Assembly: GCA_023417655.1 (NCBI GenBank)
Contig: JAEZFD010000048.1
Coordinates: 1 to 59,970 of the forward strand
Direction: 5' to 3'
Length of the DNA: 59,970 nucleotides
DNA from: Planctomycetota bacterium
GTDB lineage: Bacteria; Planctomycetota; Planctomycetia; Planctomycetales; Planctomycetaceae
The notes below the pieces were generated by a model. It was not told where the DNA came from. It made no database searches and saw only the letters and a program-made list of their open reading frames with translations. Positions 1-11,337 of this stretch are shown here, in pieces. The position numbers were made by a program, and so were the translations under genes. Every line of letters begins with the position of its first letter. Position 1 is the first letter of the stretch.

Positions 1-128
1 ACGACAGGAAACGCCCTCTCGGCCCGGAGTGAGCGGAGCCTCTTCGTTGAAGCGGCACTCCGGGTGCTGGCCTACGCCCTGCGGCGTTAGGGCAAACACA
101 ATCAAACAGACACCTTTCAACAGAGCAT

Positions 129-821
129 ATGCAGATCAATGGGAATCCGGCAAATGCTCAGGCTCGCATCCAGTTCATCCCCAGCTATCACTGCCCATCT
201 GAACCGATGCCTGCGATCAATGTCGTCGCCGGAATCATCCAAGCCGCATCAACCAATTATCTCCAGAACCTCGGTTCGCAAGCGTACGTGAACCCGACAT
301 CAGCGACAAAGAAGTTTGCAGGTCCGTTTTATCGAAACTCGAGCACGCGGATCTCGCAGTTCACCGATGGGACATCGAATACAGCGCTGTTCTCTGAGAT
401 CCGGAAAGGTCCGAACGGGTCAAGCTCCTTCCAGGATCCGCCGGTTGGTTCGGCGATTTATTATGACGTTGCAACAAACTATTCGAGTCTGAACGACACC
501 ACCCCCTTGGCCGACCTGCTCGATCAGAATCCGGCCAGTTGCGACATCCCAGGCAACGCCTGGGCCTATCGCGGGCTCCAGTATTATCGAGGTCTGATCG
601 TCGCTGTGTATTACACCCATACCTTGACACCGAACGCCAAACGACGCGACTGCGTCCAAGTCGATTACGGCGGTCATGCGGCCACACGGAGCCATCACGT
701 CGGAGGTTCTTCAACGGTACTGGGCGATGGTTCCGTCCGGTTTGTCAGCGACAACATTGATCTGAACACCTGGAAGGCTATTGGAACGCCCAATGGAGGT
801 GAGGTCGTCGGAGAGTTCTAA
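129..821 (+). CDS. DUF1559 family protein lacking its N-terminal part (probably a broken gene)
   Basis: The C-terminal two thirds of a DUF1559 protein, the pseudopilin-like exported family greatly expanded in Planctomycetes. Visible hallmarks are the YHCPSEP segment near residue 20, the TDGTSNT block near residue 80, the terminal GGSSTVLGDGSVRFVSD motif and the EVVGEF end. The prepilin-type N-terminus (FTLIELLVVIAII) is absent: this frame is closed by a TGA at 48-50, and no start with a leader precedes it. In the next frame, codons from about position 92 read NTIKQTPFNRAYADQ, which resembles the segment that normally precedes the CPSEP block, so a one-base shift near 137-145 could have split the gene. 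The part upstream of the window is unseen. A TTR-like lipoprotein follows at 992, the usual pairing for this family. Confidence 0.7.
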   Translation: MQINGNPANAQARIQFIPSYHCPSEPMPAINVVAGIIQAASTNYLQNLGSQAYVNPTSATKKFAGPFYRNSSTRISQFTDGTSNTALFSEIRKGPNGSSSFQDPPVGSAIYYDVATNYSSLNDTTPLADLLDQNPASCDIPGNAWAYRGLQYYRGLIVAVYYTHTLTPNAKRRDCVQVDYGGHAATRSHHVGGSSTVLGDGSVRFVSDNIDLNTWKAIGTPNGGEVVGEF

Positions 822-856
822 ATGCTGCGACAATTTGAACAACAGCCTCCATGGAT

Positions 857-962
857 GAAATCCAAAGCACGAAGTCAAAAATTCGAAACCTGCAGACCGG
901 CCGTCCTGGACAGTGAGCCTTCGAATTCGTTTTGAATTTGGTGCTTTGAGCTTTCAGATTTC
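857..962. repeat. Dispersed imperfect inverted repeat, copy A
   Basis: The left arm (GAAATCCAAAGCACGAA, 857-873) and right arm (from about 930 to 962, containing GGTGCTTTGAG) are imperfect reverse complements around a GC-richer centre. A related element lies at 51498-51631 in another intergenic gap. The right arms align closely: GAATTTGGTGCTTTGAG here against GAATTTGATGCTTCGAA there, both ending in GATTTCA. No ORF lies inside. It fits a small non-coding repeat family (REP or MITE-like); copy number cannot be judged from this window. Confidence 0.6.
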
Positions 963-991
963 ACCTCATTAAACCGTCAGAGGGAACACAG

Positions 992-1438
992 ATGTCTATC
1001 GTCTGGACTCGTTGCGTTGGAACTCTGCTCACCTGTTGCGTTGTTGCCATCAGTCTGGCCGGCTGCAATACGGAGAACGGCGACAAGAAAGAATCGACGG
1101 TGACCGCTGCCGGAATTCTGACCTACAAAGGCCAGCCGCTGGAATACCATCAGATTTATCTGCAATCAGAGGGAAAGCGCGCTGCGACGGCACTCACAGG
1201 TTCAGACGGACGGTTCCAATTGGGGACGAATCAGGCAGGAGATGGTGCCCCGGCAGGGCGCCAGCAGGTCGCCGTGGTTTATGCCGGGCCGCCGGTCCTT
1301 GAAGGGGATGCGGCTGAAGTGAAAACACCGCCGCCGAAGGTCAAAATCCCGCCCAAATATCAACGTGCCGAGACATCTGGCCTGACTCTGGAGATCCCAC
1401 CAGGCGGAAGTAGTGATCTGAAGATCGAGCTGCAGTGA
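992..1438 (+). CDS. Small lipoprotein with TTR/carboxypeptidase-regulatory-like domain
   Basis: A 148-residue exported lipoprotein. The N-terminus has a hydrophobic stretch ending in the lipobox LAGC (Cys about residue 25). The mature part has the beta-sandwich pattern seen in transthyretin/carboxypeptidase-regulatory-like domains (GILTYKGQPLEYHQIYLQSE, then a GSDGRFQL turn). AGGGAACAC stands ahead of the ATG. It follows a DUF1559 gene on the same strand, as does the pair at 12344-13801, so a shared envelope role is inferred. The exact function is unknown. Confidence 0.8.
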   Translation: MSIVWTRCVGTLLTCCVVAISLAGCNTENGDKKESTVTAAGILTYKGQPLEYHQIYLQSEGKRAATALTGSDGRFQLGTNQAGDGAPAGRQQVAVVYAGPPVLEGDAAEVKTPPPKVKIPPKYQRAETSGLTLEIPPGGSSDLKIELQ

Positions 1439-1592
1439 AGTTAAACCCAGATCTGCGTATTGAGTCCCCCCTTAATCGGGTCCTCGCCTCCGCAGTGAGA
1501 AGTGATTACAGTTTCTGTCCCATCGAGATCGCCGGTGCAACAGCCCGGCGATCCTCTTTGAAACGAGACGCACTTCCCCTGTGGAGACTGTT

Positions 1593-2342
1593 GTGAGCGA
1601 ACCCGTCGCCGTCATTCTCGCTGCCGGACGCAGCAAACGGATGCAATCTGAGCTGCCCAAAGTTCTTCATCCGGCCTGCGGGCGTCCAATCCTGGAATAC
1701 GTGCTGGATGCCGCTCGTCAGGCTGGAGCCAAACGCCTGATCCTCGTTGTTGGACATAAAGCGGAACTGGTGCAGCAGGCAATGCAGCACCATGCGGATG
1801 TCGAGTTCGCTCTGCAGACTGAACAGCTCGGAACCGGCCATGCTGTGATGAGCGCGTATGAGCTGCTGAAGGACCATCAGGGTTCGGTTCTCGTTCTCGC
1901 CGGTGATACGCCGTTGCTGAAGGGAAGTTCGCTTGCCGGACTTCTGGACGCACTTTCAACCGAGAACGCCGCTTGCGTGGTCGGGACAGCCCGAACGGAG
2001 AACAACTTCGGCCTCGGGCGAATTGTGCGAGACGCTGAAGGGACATTCCAACGGATCGTCGAACAGCGTGACGCGACTCCCGAGGAACAGAAGATCACCG
2101 AAATCAACACCGGCTGCTTTGCCTTCGAAGGCCCTGCCCTGTTTCAGGCGTTGCAGGACGTCCGGCCAGAGAATTCCCAAGGCGAATACTATCTGACCGA
2201 TTGCGCCGAGATTCTGCGTCGACAAGGGCGCAATGTGGTCGCGGCTTGCACGCTCGGCATCGAGGAAGCAATGGGCGTCAACACCCAGGAACAACTCGCT
2301 GAAGTCGAAACGGCGATGAAATCCCGTTCCGGCGGCTGTTGA
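1593..2342 (+). CDS. GlmU-type UDP-N-acetylglucosamine pyrophosphorylase domain protein (uridylyltransferase only)
   Basis: A nucleotidyltransferase of the GlmU N-terminal type, expected to make UDP-sugar from UTP and a sugar 1-phosphate. The signature LAAGRSKRMQSELPK near residues 10-24 gives the nucleotide loop and catalytic Lys; GTGHAV and LAGDTPL follow in the GlmU order, and the substrate-binding region contains GEYYLTD. At 249 residues it matches only the uridylyltransferase half (bacterial GlmU is about 450); the left-handed beta-helix acetyltransferase domain is absent. I chose GTG at 1593 because GGAG lies six bases upstream; an in-frame GTG at 1581 is the alternative. Since the acetyltransferase half is missing, either another protein supplies that activity or this enzyme serves a different nucleotide-sugar pathway. 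Confidence 0.85.
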   Translation: MSEPVAVILAAGRSKRMQSELPKVLHPACGRPILEYVLDAARQAGAKRLILVVGHKAELVQQAMQHHADVEFALQTEQLGTGHAVMSAYELLKDHQGSVLVLAGDTPLLKGSSLAGLLDALSTENAACVVGTARTENNFGLGRIVRDAEGTFQRIVEQRDATPEEQKITEINTGCFAFEGPALFQALQDVRPENSQGEYYLTDCAEILRRQGRNVVAACTLGIEEAMGVNTQEQLAEVETAMKSRSGGC

Positions 2343-2364
2343 GCCATCCACAGAATCCGGCATC

Positions 2365-3009
2365 ATGACCACGACTCCCCATTCCCCAACAAGTCCCGGC
2401 TTCTTCCAGCTGCATCCGGCACATGCCACCTTGGCTGAGATCCCGCTGGCCTGTTGGCAGGAGTTGCAGTCTGCGGCCGGCAACCCGTCGCATTCCTGGT
2501 CCCGTGTGACATTGGCCACGCTGAGCACGTCCGGGCCGGAACAGAGAATCCTGATTCTGCGTCGCGCCACGGACGATCATCGGCTTCATCTCTACACGGA
2601 TGACCGCACTGCCAAAGTCGAGCAGATTCAAAGAGATTCGCGTGTCAGTGGGCTCTGCTATTCACCTGAACATCGGGTGCAGCTCACTTTCAACGCAAAT
2701 GCAGAAGTGGTAACGGACTCTCAGGCGATTGAGGCGCACTGGAACTCGACCCCGATTGATAGTCGTCGAAACTACATGGGGGTCGAACCACCCGGAACCT
2801 TCACTCCGGTCCCCAGCGTCAATCTGCCGGCCGACCTGCCGCATTCCCACCTGACCGTTGAGCAGACTTCTTCAGGGCTCCGCCATTTCGCCGTTCTGGA
2901 AATGAAACTGCTGTCGCTGGAGTTGCTGTGGCTGCGTCCGGAAGGGAATTACCGAGCGGTTCTGACTCCACGGGACGGCGAATTTGAATCGCATTGGATT
3001 CAGCCCTGA
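2365..3009 (+). CDS. Pyridoxamine 5'-phosphate oxidase-like FMN-binding protein
   Basis: A 214-residue protein of the split-barrel flavoprotein superfamily. The segment LATLSTSGPEQRILILRR followed by LHLYTDDRTAKVEQIQRD is typical of the PNPOx FMN-binding barrel. The last third (MKLLSLELLWLRPEGNYRAV) matches the C-terminal strand region. It starts 22 bases after the glmU-like gene and is probably co-transcribed with it. The family includes real PNP oxidases and many heme- or FMN-utilising relatives; nothing here proves the PLP-forming activity. The substrate is unassigned. Confidence 0.75.
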   Translation: MTTTPHSPTSPGFFQLHPAHATLAEIPLACWQELQSAAGNPSHSWSRVTLATLSTSGPEQRILILRRATDDHRLHLYTDDRTAKVEQIQRDSRVSGLCYSPEHRVQLTFNANAEVVTDSQAIEAHWNSTPIDSRRNYMGVEPPGTFTPVPSVNLPADLPHSHLTVEQTSSGLRHFAVLEMKLLSLELLWLRPEGNYRAVLTPRDGEFESHWIQP

Positions 3010-3374
3010 CCAGAGAAGCGGCCCCGTCCCATTGCGGAACGCGGCGGCAGGTTCTGCGGATCACGTTGTGAGGATGGGACAGCTCCGGCATCAGATGCCG
3101 ATCAGCTTACAGGTGACAGATCGCGTCCAACTCGAAGTTGACGGGCTGGATTTTAGGTCGTAAGAGCCCCTTTTGATGGGACGCATACCGTCTCCGGGAC
3201 TTCTGTCATTTCGCAGGAGGAGGGAGGCGTTCTGTCGACTGTCACTCATCTTGCCATCCCTTGTCACTCTGGTTGCCCTCGTTGCCGGACCTCATTCGCC
3301 ACCTCCGACCAACTCCGTTCGACGGACGTGAACGAACGTGCGCCCCGAAAGAGAGAGCCACGCGGACCGGCATC
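3010..3374. other. Gene-free stretch upstream of lipoprotein
   Basis: No convincing coding region in 365 bases. A purine-rich GGAGGAGGGAGG run lies near 3217-3228 but has no start codon at a useful distance. The reading frame of the next gene is open back to 3261, but that extension has no signal peptide, so it is treated as non-coding. Confidence 0.5.
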
Positions 3375-4199
3375 ATGGAAAAGCTGATGTCGAGCTTTTT
3401 CATGATGACACTGCTTCTTCCATTCACCGGCTGCCATCTGATGGTGCCGGGGTCCGCTGAGATCGTCTCTGGAAAGTCTCCGCTCAAACCGATCGTCGAG
3501 TCACGTGACGTGATCGATGTGGAGGTCTACTACGTCGATCGGGCGATTGGCGACCCGTTGATCGGCGACGGGCTCTGGCAGGCACTCTGTCCGATCTCAT
3601 CACTGACAGCTGAAAGCCGACAACGGCTGACCGAGGATGGCTTCCGCTATGCGATGGCTCCCGCCCGTCCTCCGCGAGCACTTCAATCATTACTCGCACT
3701 GTCGAACGAACAGGATCCGTCGCGCCGAGTTGTGCCTCATCGCTATTCCGTCCCCTCAGGACAGGAAACCCTGTTGATGGTCTCTCAACCGCCTGACGGC
3801 ACGCCGTTATCAGTGGCAACTCACGACGGAAACAAGCAGATCGAACTCAATCGAGCCCAGTGCCTGCTCCGGCTCTCTGCCAACTTCGTCGAAGAAGGCT
3901 GGGCCAAGATCAGTGTCACACCCGAGATTCGATATGGGGAGAACACACTTCGCCCTGTCGCGATGGATCAGGACTGGCAATACCGGGAACAGCAGCAGAC
4001 ACTCCCGCTCTATCAGCACCGGCTCACAGCTGAAGTCAACATGGGCGAGGTCGTGGTCATCGGCCTGGAACCCCAAGCGACCGATTCCATTGCCTCGCGT
4101 TTTTTCCGTGCCGACCTGGTCAATAAGACAGAAAGGTTATTGCTCATCCGGGTTATGAATGTCCGCCGGGTCGACCCGGTTCGCAACGGGACACTCTGA
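3375..4199 (+). CDS. Planctomycete-type lipoprotein of unknown function
   Basis: A 274-residue exported protein starting at the ATG at 3375, which places a signal sequence with lipobox FTGC (Cys about residue 20) at the N-terminus. An upstream in-frame start at 3261 would bury this signal. After a short linker comes a domain rich in alternating hydrophobic residues; the C-terminal 100 residues (WAKISVTPEIRYGEN, then VNMGEVVVIGLEP and a closing LLLIRVMNVRRVDP) recall the strand pattern of secretin-type domains, but this is a weak likeness. No catalytic motif is seen. It stands alone, with a 218-base gap before the convergent fmdB gene. Confidence 0.7.
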   Translation: MEKLMSSFFMMTLLLPFTGCHLMVPGSAEIVSGKSPLKPIVESRDVIDVEVYYVDRAIGDPLIGDGLWQALCPISSLTAESRQRLTEDGFRYAMAPARPPRALQSLLALSNEQDPSRRVVPHRYSVPSGQETLLMVSQPPDGTPLSVATHDGNKQIELNRAQCLLRLSANFVEEGWAKISVTPEIRYGENTLRPVAMDQDWQYREQQQTLPLYQHRLTAEVNMGEVVVIGLEPQATDSIASRFFRADLVNKTERLLLIRVMNVRRVDPVRNGTL

Positions 4200-4356
4200 C
4201 ACGTCGAATAGACCCATCGGCCTGACCCATCAAAGTGATGAGGCCAGATGACCGAACGCGGTTACCAATCGGGGCGACGAATCGACGATTGAGCGGGCAC
4301 TCCCAACGATTCCGTCTGATCGCTGGCCCCGGGCGAAACATCGAACCATTCAAACG

Positions 4357-4401
4357 AAAAACCCCGTTCTGTTCTAACGATGTCAGAACATCAACGGGGA
4401 A
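4357..4401 (-). terminator. Rho-independent terminator downstream of fmdB
   Basis: On the minus strand an interrupted stem (CCCCGTT pairing with AACGGGG, and an inner GTTCT with AGAAC) is followed by a five-T run at 4361-4357. It lies 17 bases after the fmdB stop and probably ends the grpE/fmdB transcript. Confidence 0.75.
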
Positions 4402-4417
4402 TTCGCATTTCTGAATG

Positions 4418-4723
4418 CTATTCAGACGCCTTGCTCTTCGGCTTGGATTCTTTTGCAGCACTCTTGCCGGAATCGGACTTCGAACTTTCACCGGAGCTGG
4501 AAGTACTCGAATCCGCCGCAGCTGCTTTCTTATAAGAGTCGCTGCGGTAATCGGTGATATAGAAGCCTGAGCCCTTGAAGAGGATCCCTGCTCCCGGGCC
4601 AATTACCCGACGAGCCGTATTCTTCCCACACTCAGGACACTTCTTCAGCGCGGGTGCCTTGATCGATTGAAAAGCCTCCCAGCGATGGTCGCAGGTCTTG
4701 CATTCATAGTCGTAAGTCGGCAT
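4418..4723 (-). CDS. FmdB-family zinc-ribbon protein
   Basis: A 101-residue protein opening with MPTYDYECKTCDHRW and continuing with KKCPECGK, giving two CxxC knuckles that should bind one zinc. This is the FmdB/regulatory zinc-ribbon family; the molecular role is not established. The last 40 residues are a low-complexity Ser/Lys tail (SSTSSSGESSKSDSGKS). The start at 4723 is supported by AAGGGAG upstream; a longer in-frame version from 4777 would add residues not found in the family. It is the last gene of the chaperone block, 122 bases after grpE. Confidence 0.88.
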   Translation of the reverse strand: MPTYDYECKTCDHRWEAFQSIKAPALKKCPECGKNTARRVIGPGAGILFKGSGFYITDYRSDSYKKAAAADSSTSSSGESSKSDSGKSAAKESKPKSKASE

Positions 4724-4845
4724 CGATCCACTCCCTTCGCCCGGGATTTTCCGGACGGACTCTCTTCGTTTCTTCAATAGCTTGAATGGGACTTCACTCG
4801 TCAGGCAAAACCTGTCTGACGCTTTCCGGACCGTTACCGAAACGA

Positions 4846-5415
4846 TCAGGAGTTTGCTGACTTCGCAGCTGAGACGATGACCTTTGTCGGGCGAATCACA
4901 CGGTCATGAAGCTGAAAGCCCTTTTCCAGTTCCTGCAGGACAGTCAACGGAGGATGATCCGCAGAGGGAACTTGCTGAAGCGCCTCGTGGACATTCGGAT
5001 CAAATGTCTCTCCCATCGCCGGGATCGTAGACACACCGACGCGCCCCAGAATATCTTCAATCTGCTTCAGAACCATTTGCACACCCTGCACGAGTGCAGC
5101 GGCATTGCTTCCATCGGCGCCTGCGTCGACCGCACGATGGAGGTTATCAAGCGCTGGCAGCAGTTCGCGAACGACTGGCAGCGCAGCATACTTGCGCTCC
5201 TCATCTCGTTCACGATTCATCCGTTTCCGGACATTGTCCATTTCCGCCCGGGTTCGCAACAGCAGATCTCGCAACTCGTCACGTTCTGCGGTCAACTGTT
5301 CGACCGGATTCATCGGAATCGAAGTCGCCTCTTCCGCGACGCCTGAGTCGTTCACGCCAGCGTCGTCTGCAGAAGCAGGACTCATATTTTCGGGATGCTT
5401 TTCTTCTGGATTCAT
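4846..5415 (-). CDS. grpE: Nucleotide exchange factor GrpE
   Basis: GrpE exchanges ADP for ATP on DnaK. This 189-residue protein shows the family architecture: an acidic disordered N-terminus, a long coiled-coil (ERDELRDLLLRTRAEMDNVR about residues 40-60), the four-helix segment (LPALDNLHRA), and the C-terminal beta domain with GETFDPNVHEAL and the closing GFQLHDRVIRPTKVIVS. The ATG at 5415 gives a family-typical length; a TTG at 5466 would add 17 residues without a good ribosome site. It follows dnaJ by 130 bases on the same strand. No dnaK is present in this window. Confidence 0.95.
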   Translation of the reverse strand: MNPEEKHPENMSPASADDAGVNDSGVAEEATSIPMNPVEQLTAERDELRDLLLRTRAEMDNVRKRMNRERDEERKYAALPVVRELLPALDNLHRAVDAGADGSNAAALVQGVQMVLKQIEDILGRVGVSTIPAMGETFDPNVHEALQQVPSADHPPLTVLQELEKGFQLHDRVIRPTKVIVSAAKSANS

Positions 5416-5545
5416 GGAAGACCCAATTGCTGAAAGTTCACGCGTCACTCGATCGCCGTGAGACAAGCCTCACAACATCGGTTCAGCTGACCGGAAAAAC
5501 TGAAATCCGCCACAAAATCCCGTGATTGACCGGCCTGCGGTTCCA

Positions 5546-6676
5546 TCACGTCTCTTCTTCTGAGCCGCCGGTTACCAGCTCTTTTAATTTCTCGAACCAG
5601 CTCTTCTGATGCGGATGAACATCCGCCTTTTCGAACTCTGCAAGCTTTCGCAGCAGCTTCTCATGATCATCGCTCAGGTCTTTCGGAACAACCAGCTGAA
5701 TTTCCACATGCAGGTCACCGACTTCCCGTCCACGCGGATCCGGCATCCCTTTTCCGCGAATCCGGAAAACTTCACCCGGCTGAGTTCCGGGCGGAATCTT
5801 CAGTTCATGACGCCCAATCAGCAGCGGGATCTCGATGGTCGCTCCCAGTGCGGCCTGTGAGTAAGAGATTGGAGCCCGACAGATCAGGTGAGGTCCTTCG
5901 CGATGAAACAGAGAATGCTCATTGACATGGACTTCGACGTAGAGGTCACCTGACGGTCCGTTGTTGGGCCCCGGTTCCCCTTCACCACGGAGACAGAGTG
6001 ACTGCCCGTCGTCGATCCCCGCGGGGATATTCACAACGCGCGTCACCAGTTCCCCCTGCAGTCCGCTCCCCTGACAGTCATCGCACTTCTGACGAATGAC
6101 CTTCCCGGAGCCGCGACAGGACGGACAGGTCGTCTGAACCCGAAAGAAGCCCTGAGCCTGTACGACCTGACCGTGACCGCCGCAGTATTCGCAGCTCTCA
6201 GGTTGTGTGCCCGGTTTGGCTCCGGATCCCTGGCAGGTTTCGCACGCTTTGTGACGATGAACCTTGACCTCTTTTTTGCAGCCGGTTGCCGCCTCACGAA
6301 GGTCGAGCGTCACGCTCACCTGCAGGTCAGACCCGCGGGTCGGTCCGCGTCGCCCGCGCCCGCCCATTCCGAAGCCTTCGAAGACACTGCCGAACGCATC
6401 GAAGATATCGTTCAGATCTGTGAAGCCAGCGCCTCCACGGGCACCGCCATTCACCCCGGCATGACCGAACTGGTCATATCGGCGTCGCTTCTCGGAATCA
6501 CTGAGAACCTCATAGGCCTCGGCACATTCCTTGAATCGGTTGACCGCTTCTTCGTCACCCTTATTACGGTCAGGGTGATATTTGATGACCAGCTTCTTGT
6601 ACGACTTCTTGATCTCATCCGTCGTCGCCGTGCGGGAGACTTCGAGAACCTCGTAATAATCACGCTTCGACGACAT
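5546..6676 (-). CDS. dnaJ: Chaperone protein DnaJ
   Basis: A full-length type I (class A) Hsp40 of 376 residues that stimulates DnaK ATPase and binds unfolded substrates. The J-domain occupies residues 1-70 with the HPD motif in KYHPDRN. A Gly/Phe-rich stretch (about 76-115) follows. Four CxxCxGxG repeats (CETCQGSG, CEYCGGHG, CPSCRGSG, CDDCQGSG) form the two zinc centres, and two C-terminal beta domains follow. Its place between groEL and grpE on the same strand indicates a stress/folding gene cluster. The 470-base gap upstream suggests its own promoter. Confidence 0.97.
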   Translation of the reverse strand: MSSKRDYYEVLEVSRTATTDEIKKSYKKLVIKYHPDRNKGDEEAVNRFKECAEAYEVLSDSEKRRRYDQFGHAGVNGGARGGAGFTDLNDIFDAFGSVFEGFGMGGRGRRGPTRGSDLQVSVTLDLREAATGCKKEVKVHRHKACETCQGSGAKPGTQPESCEYCGGHGQVVQAQGFFRVQTTCPSCRGSGKVIRQKCDDCQGSGLQGELVTRVVNIPAGIDDGQSLCLRGEGEPGPNNGPSGDLYVEVHVNEHSLFHREGPHLICRAPISYSQAALGATIEIPLLIGRHELKIPPGTQPGEVFRIRGKGMPDPRGREVGDLHVEIQLVVPKDLSDDHEKLLRKLAEFEKADVHPHQKSWFEKLKELVTGGSEEET

Positions 6677-7146
6677 AGGAACTACTGAATTCTGTGCTGT
6701 GCTGTGAGAACGTTACGATTGCGAAGCCGGAGACGGGGCTCAGCAAGCCCCCTTCAAACTGGCGAGGATGAGCACCCTCCCCAAACGTCTGAATTCGGAG
6801 CAATTCGCGAAATGATTTCCTCGCTACTGTCCGGCGCGAACAGTATTTTTCTGCTCGGATACCGCCCCTGCTGGGACATTCGGGAGAGGAAACTGCTCCC
6901 ATCGTTTTCCGAGGACAGCCCCTCGAGACGGGAGCCCAAGGCAAATCATACGCAACGGACTGGCAGTGCGTGATAAAATGCCACCGATTCCCTCCTTCAG
7001 GGATCTCAGCCCGCCAAGGCATCTGACGCGAAAGCACTTTCGTCGCTAATCGCCGTGTCGACACCGTGTCCCAACCGGAATCCTGATGACGAACGAGCCG
7101 CCGGAATCCGGCGGCTCGTCTCATCGTTTCAATCGGCGAGCCGACT
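6677..7146. other. Long gap between second groEL and dnaJ
   Basis: Apart from the strong hairpin at 7095-7117, no gene is visible in these 470 bases. ORFs here overlap groEL or dnaJ ends and have no family features. No CIRCE-type inverted repeat (TTAGCACTC and its complement) was found. Confidence 0.5.
7095..7117 (-). terminator. Hairpin after the second groEL
   Basis: A perfect palindrome, GAGCCGCCGG-AAT-CCGGCGGCTC, 30 bases past the groEL stop on the minus strand. The stem is very stable but is followed by only a weak T-run, so it may be a leaky terminator or an mRNA 3'-end stabiliser rather than a full stop. Confidence 0.6.
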
Positions 7147-8754
<1,608 letters not shown>

Positions 8755-8798
8755 CGAAAACTCCTCATCGAGGATCGAAATTCAAATTTTATGGGGAT

Positions 8799-8826
8799 GT
8801 CGCCGTTCACCTGAATGAACGGCGAC
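8799..8826 (-). promoter_or_regulatory. Stable hairpin in the leader of the second groEL
   Basis: A perfect 11-bp inverted repeat (GTCGCCGTTCA and its complement, 6-base loop) 45 bases upstream of the groEL start codon on the minus strand. It is followed by an A/T-rich stretch rather than a pure T-run. It could act as an attenuator between groES and groEL, an RNA-processing site or a 5' stabiliser. Confidence 0.5.
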
Positions 8827-9003
8827 CTGATCGTCAATCTGTGAACGGGAGTCGCTCCTGCCAGCGATTGATTCTGTGAACCAACTGCCCAGCGAACGGG
8901 GCTTCTCCTCTCGACAATTCTCACCTGACAATCTGACCAGCACACCAGAGCAGAGGCGTTCTCACGCTCAGTCTGCCTCAGCGTGCCCGAGCAGGCAGGC
9001 GGA

Positions 9004-9294
9004 TTAGCTCACAACCTTGGCGAGGATGTCGCTTTCGCGGAGGATCTTGATCTCCTTGCCGTCGACTTCGATTTCGGTGCCGCCGTATTTTCCGAACAGC
9101 ACTTCGTCGCCGACCTTCACGCTCAGAGTTGAACGCTCACCGCTGTCGAGCAACCGGCCTGGGCCAACAGCGAGGATCGTTCCACGCTGTGGCTTTTCCT
9201 TGGCGCTATCTGGCAGGACGATGCCTCCGGCAGTGGTTTCTTCAGCACTCAGTGGTTCAACAACAACACGATCATCGAGAGGCTTCAACGTCAT
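9004..9294 (-). CDS. groES: Co-chaperonin GroES
   Basis: A 96-residue 10-kDa chaperonin that caps GroEL. It begins with LKPLDDRVVVEPLSAEETTAGGIVLPD, which includes the mobile-loop region, and ends with EIKILRESDILAKVVS, both standard. AGGAG lies upstream of the ATG at 9294. It sits between two groEL genes on the same strand, 153 bases after the GGM-tailed copy and 249 bases before the tail-less one, so either ring could be its partner. Confidence 0.96.
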   Translation of the reverse strand: MTLKPLDDRVVVEPLSAEETTAGGIVLPDSAKEKPQRGTILAVGPGRLLDSGERSTLSVKVGDEVLFGKYGGTEIEVDGKEIKILRESDILAKVVS

Positions 9295-9401
9295 TGTTCA
9301 TCAACTCCTGGAACTGATGTTCGTAATGATTTCTGTAACTCCAGGTCGTCGCCCGGAGATGAATTGAAAAGTCAGTTTAATAATCGAGATCAGGTGCAGA
9401 C

Positions 9402-9417
9402 GCCCGACGCGTCGGGC
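9402..9417 (-). promoter_or_regulatory. Palindrome between groEL and groES
   Basis: A perfect palindrome GCCCGACGCGTCGGGC lies 30 bases past the stop of the GGM-tailed groEL. With a four-base loop it leaves a 6-bp GC stem. No T-run follows, so a role as intercistronic stabiliser or processing site is more likely than termination. Confidence 0.4.
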
Positions 9418-9447
9418 ATAAGCCGACGCGAGTTGGCGAATCGACGA

Positions 9448-11139
<1,692 letters not shown>

Positions 11140-11245
11140 GGTTACTCCTCATCCAGCGAGACAACTGCCAGATCTGACCTCATTGATTCCAGAACGTCTC
11201 TGCGACTGCCTGGAATGACAGATTTCCGACTCAGCCGCATGTCTA

Positions 11246-11261
11246 TGCAAGCAGCGTGCCA
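11246..11261 (-). promoter_or_regulatory. Sigma-54 (-24/-12) promoter candidate for groEL
   Basis: On the minus strand the sequence reads TGGCACGCTGCTTGCA. This matches the RpoN consensus TGGCACG-N4-TTGC(A/T) at every defined position and keeps the strict GG-N10-GC spacing. The predicted transcript start near 11235 gives a leader of about 95 bases before the groEL GTG at 11139. Sigma-54 promoters need an enhancer-binding activator, which cannot be identified here. Confidence 0.6.
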
Positions 11262-11337
11262 GAGAAACAACAGCAAACACATCTCTTAAACATCAAACGG
11301 TTTACAATTTCCAAACAGATTCGCCGACACGCCCCCC

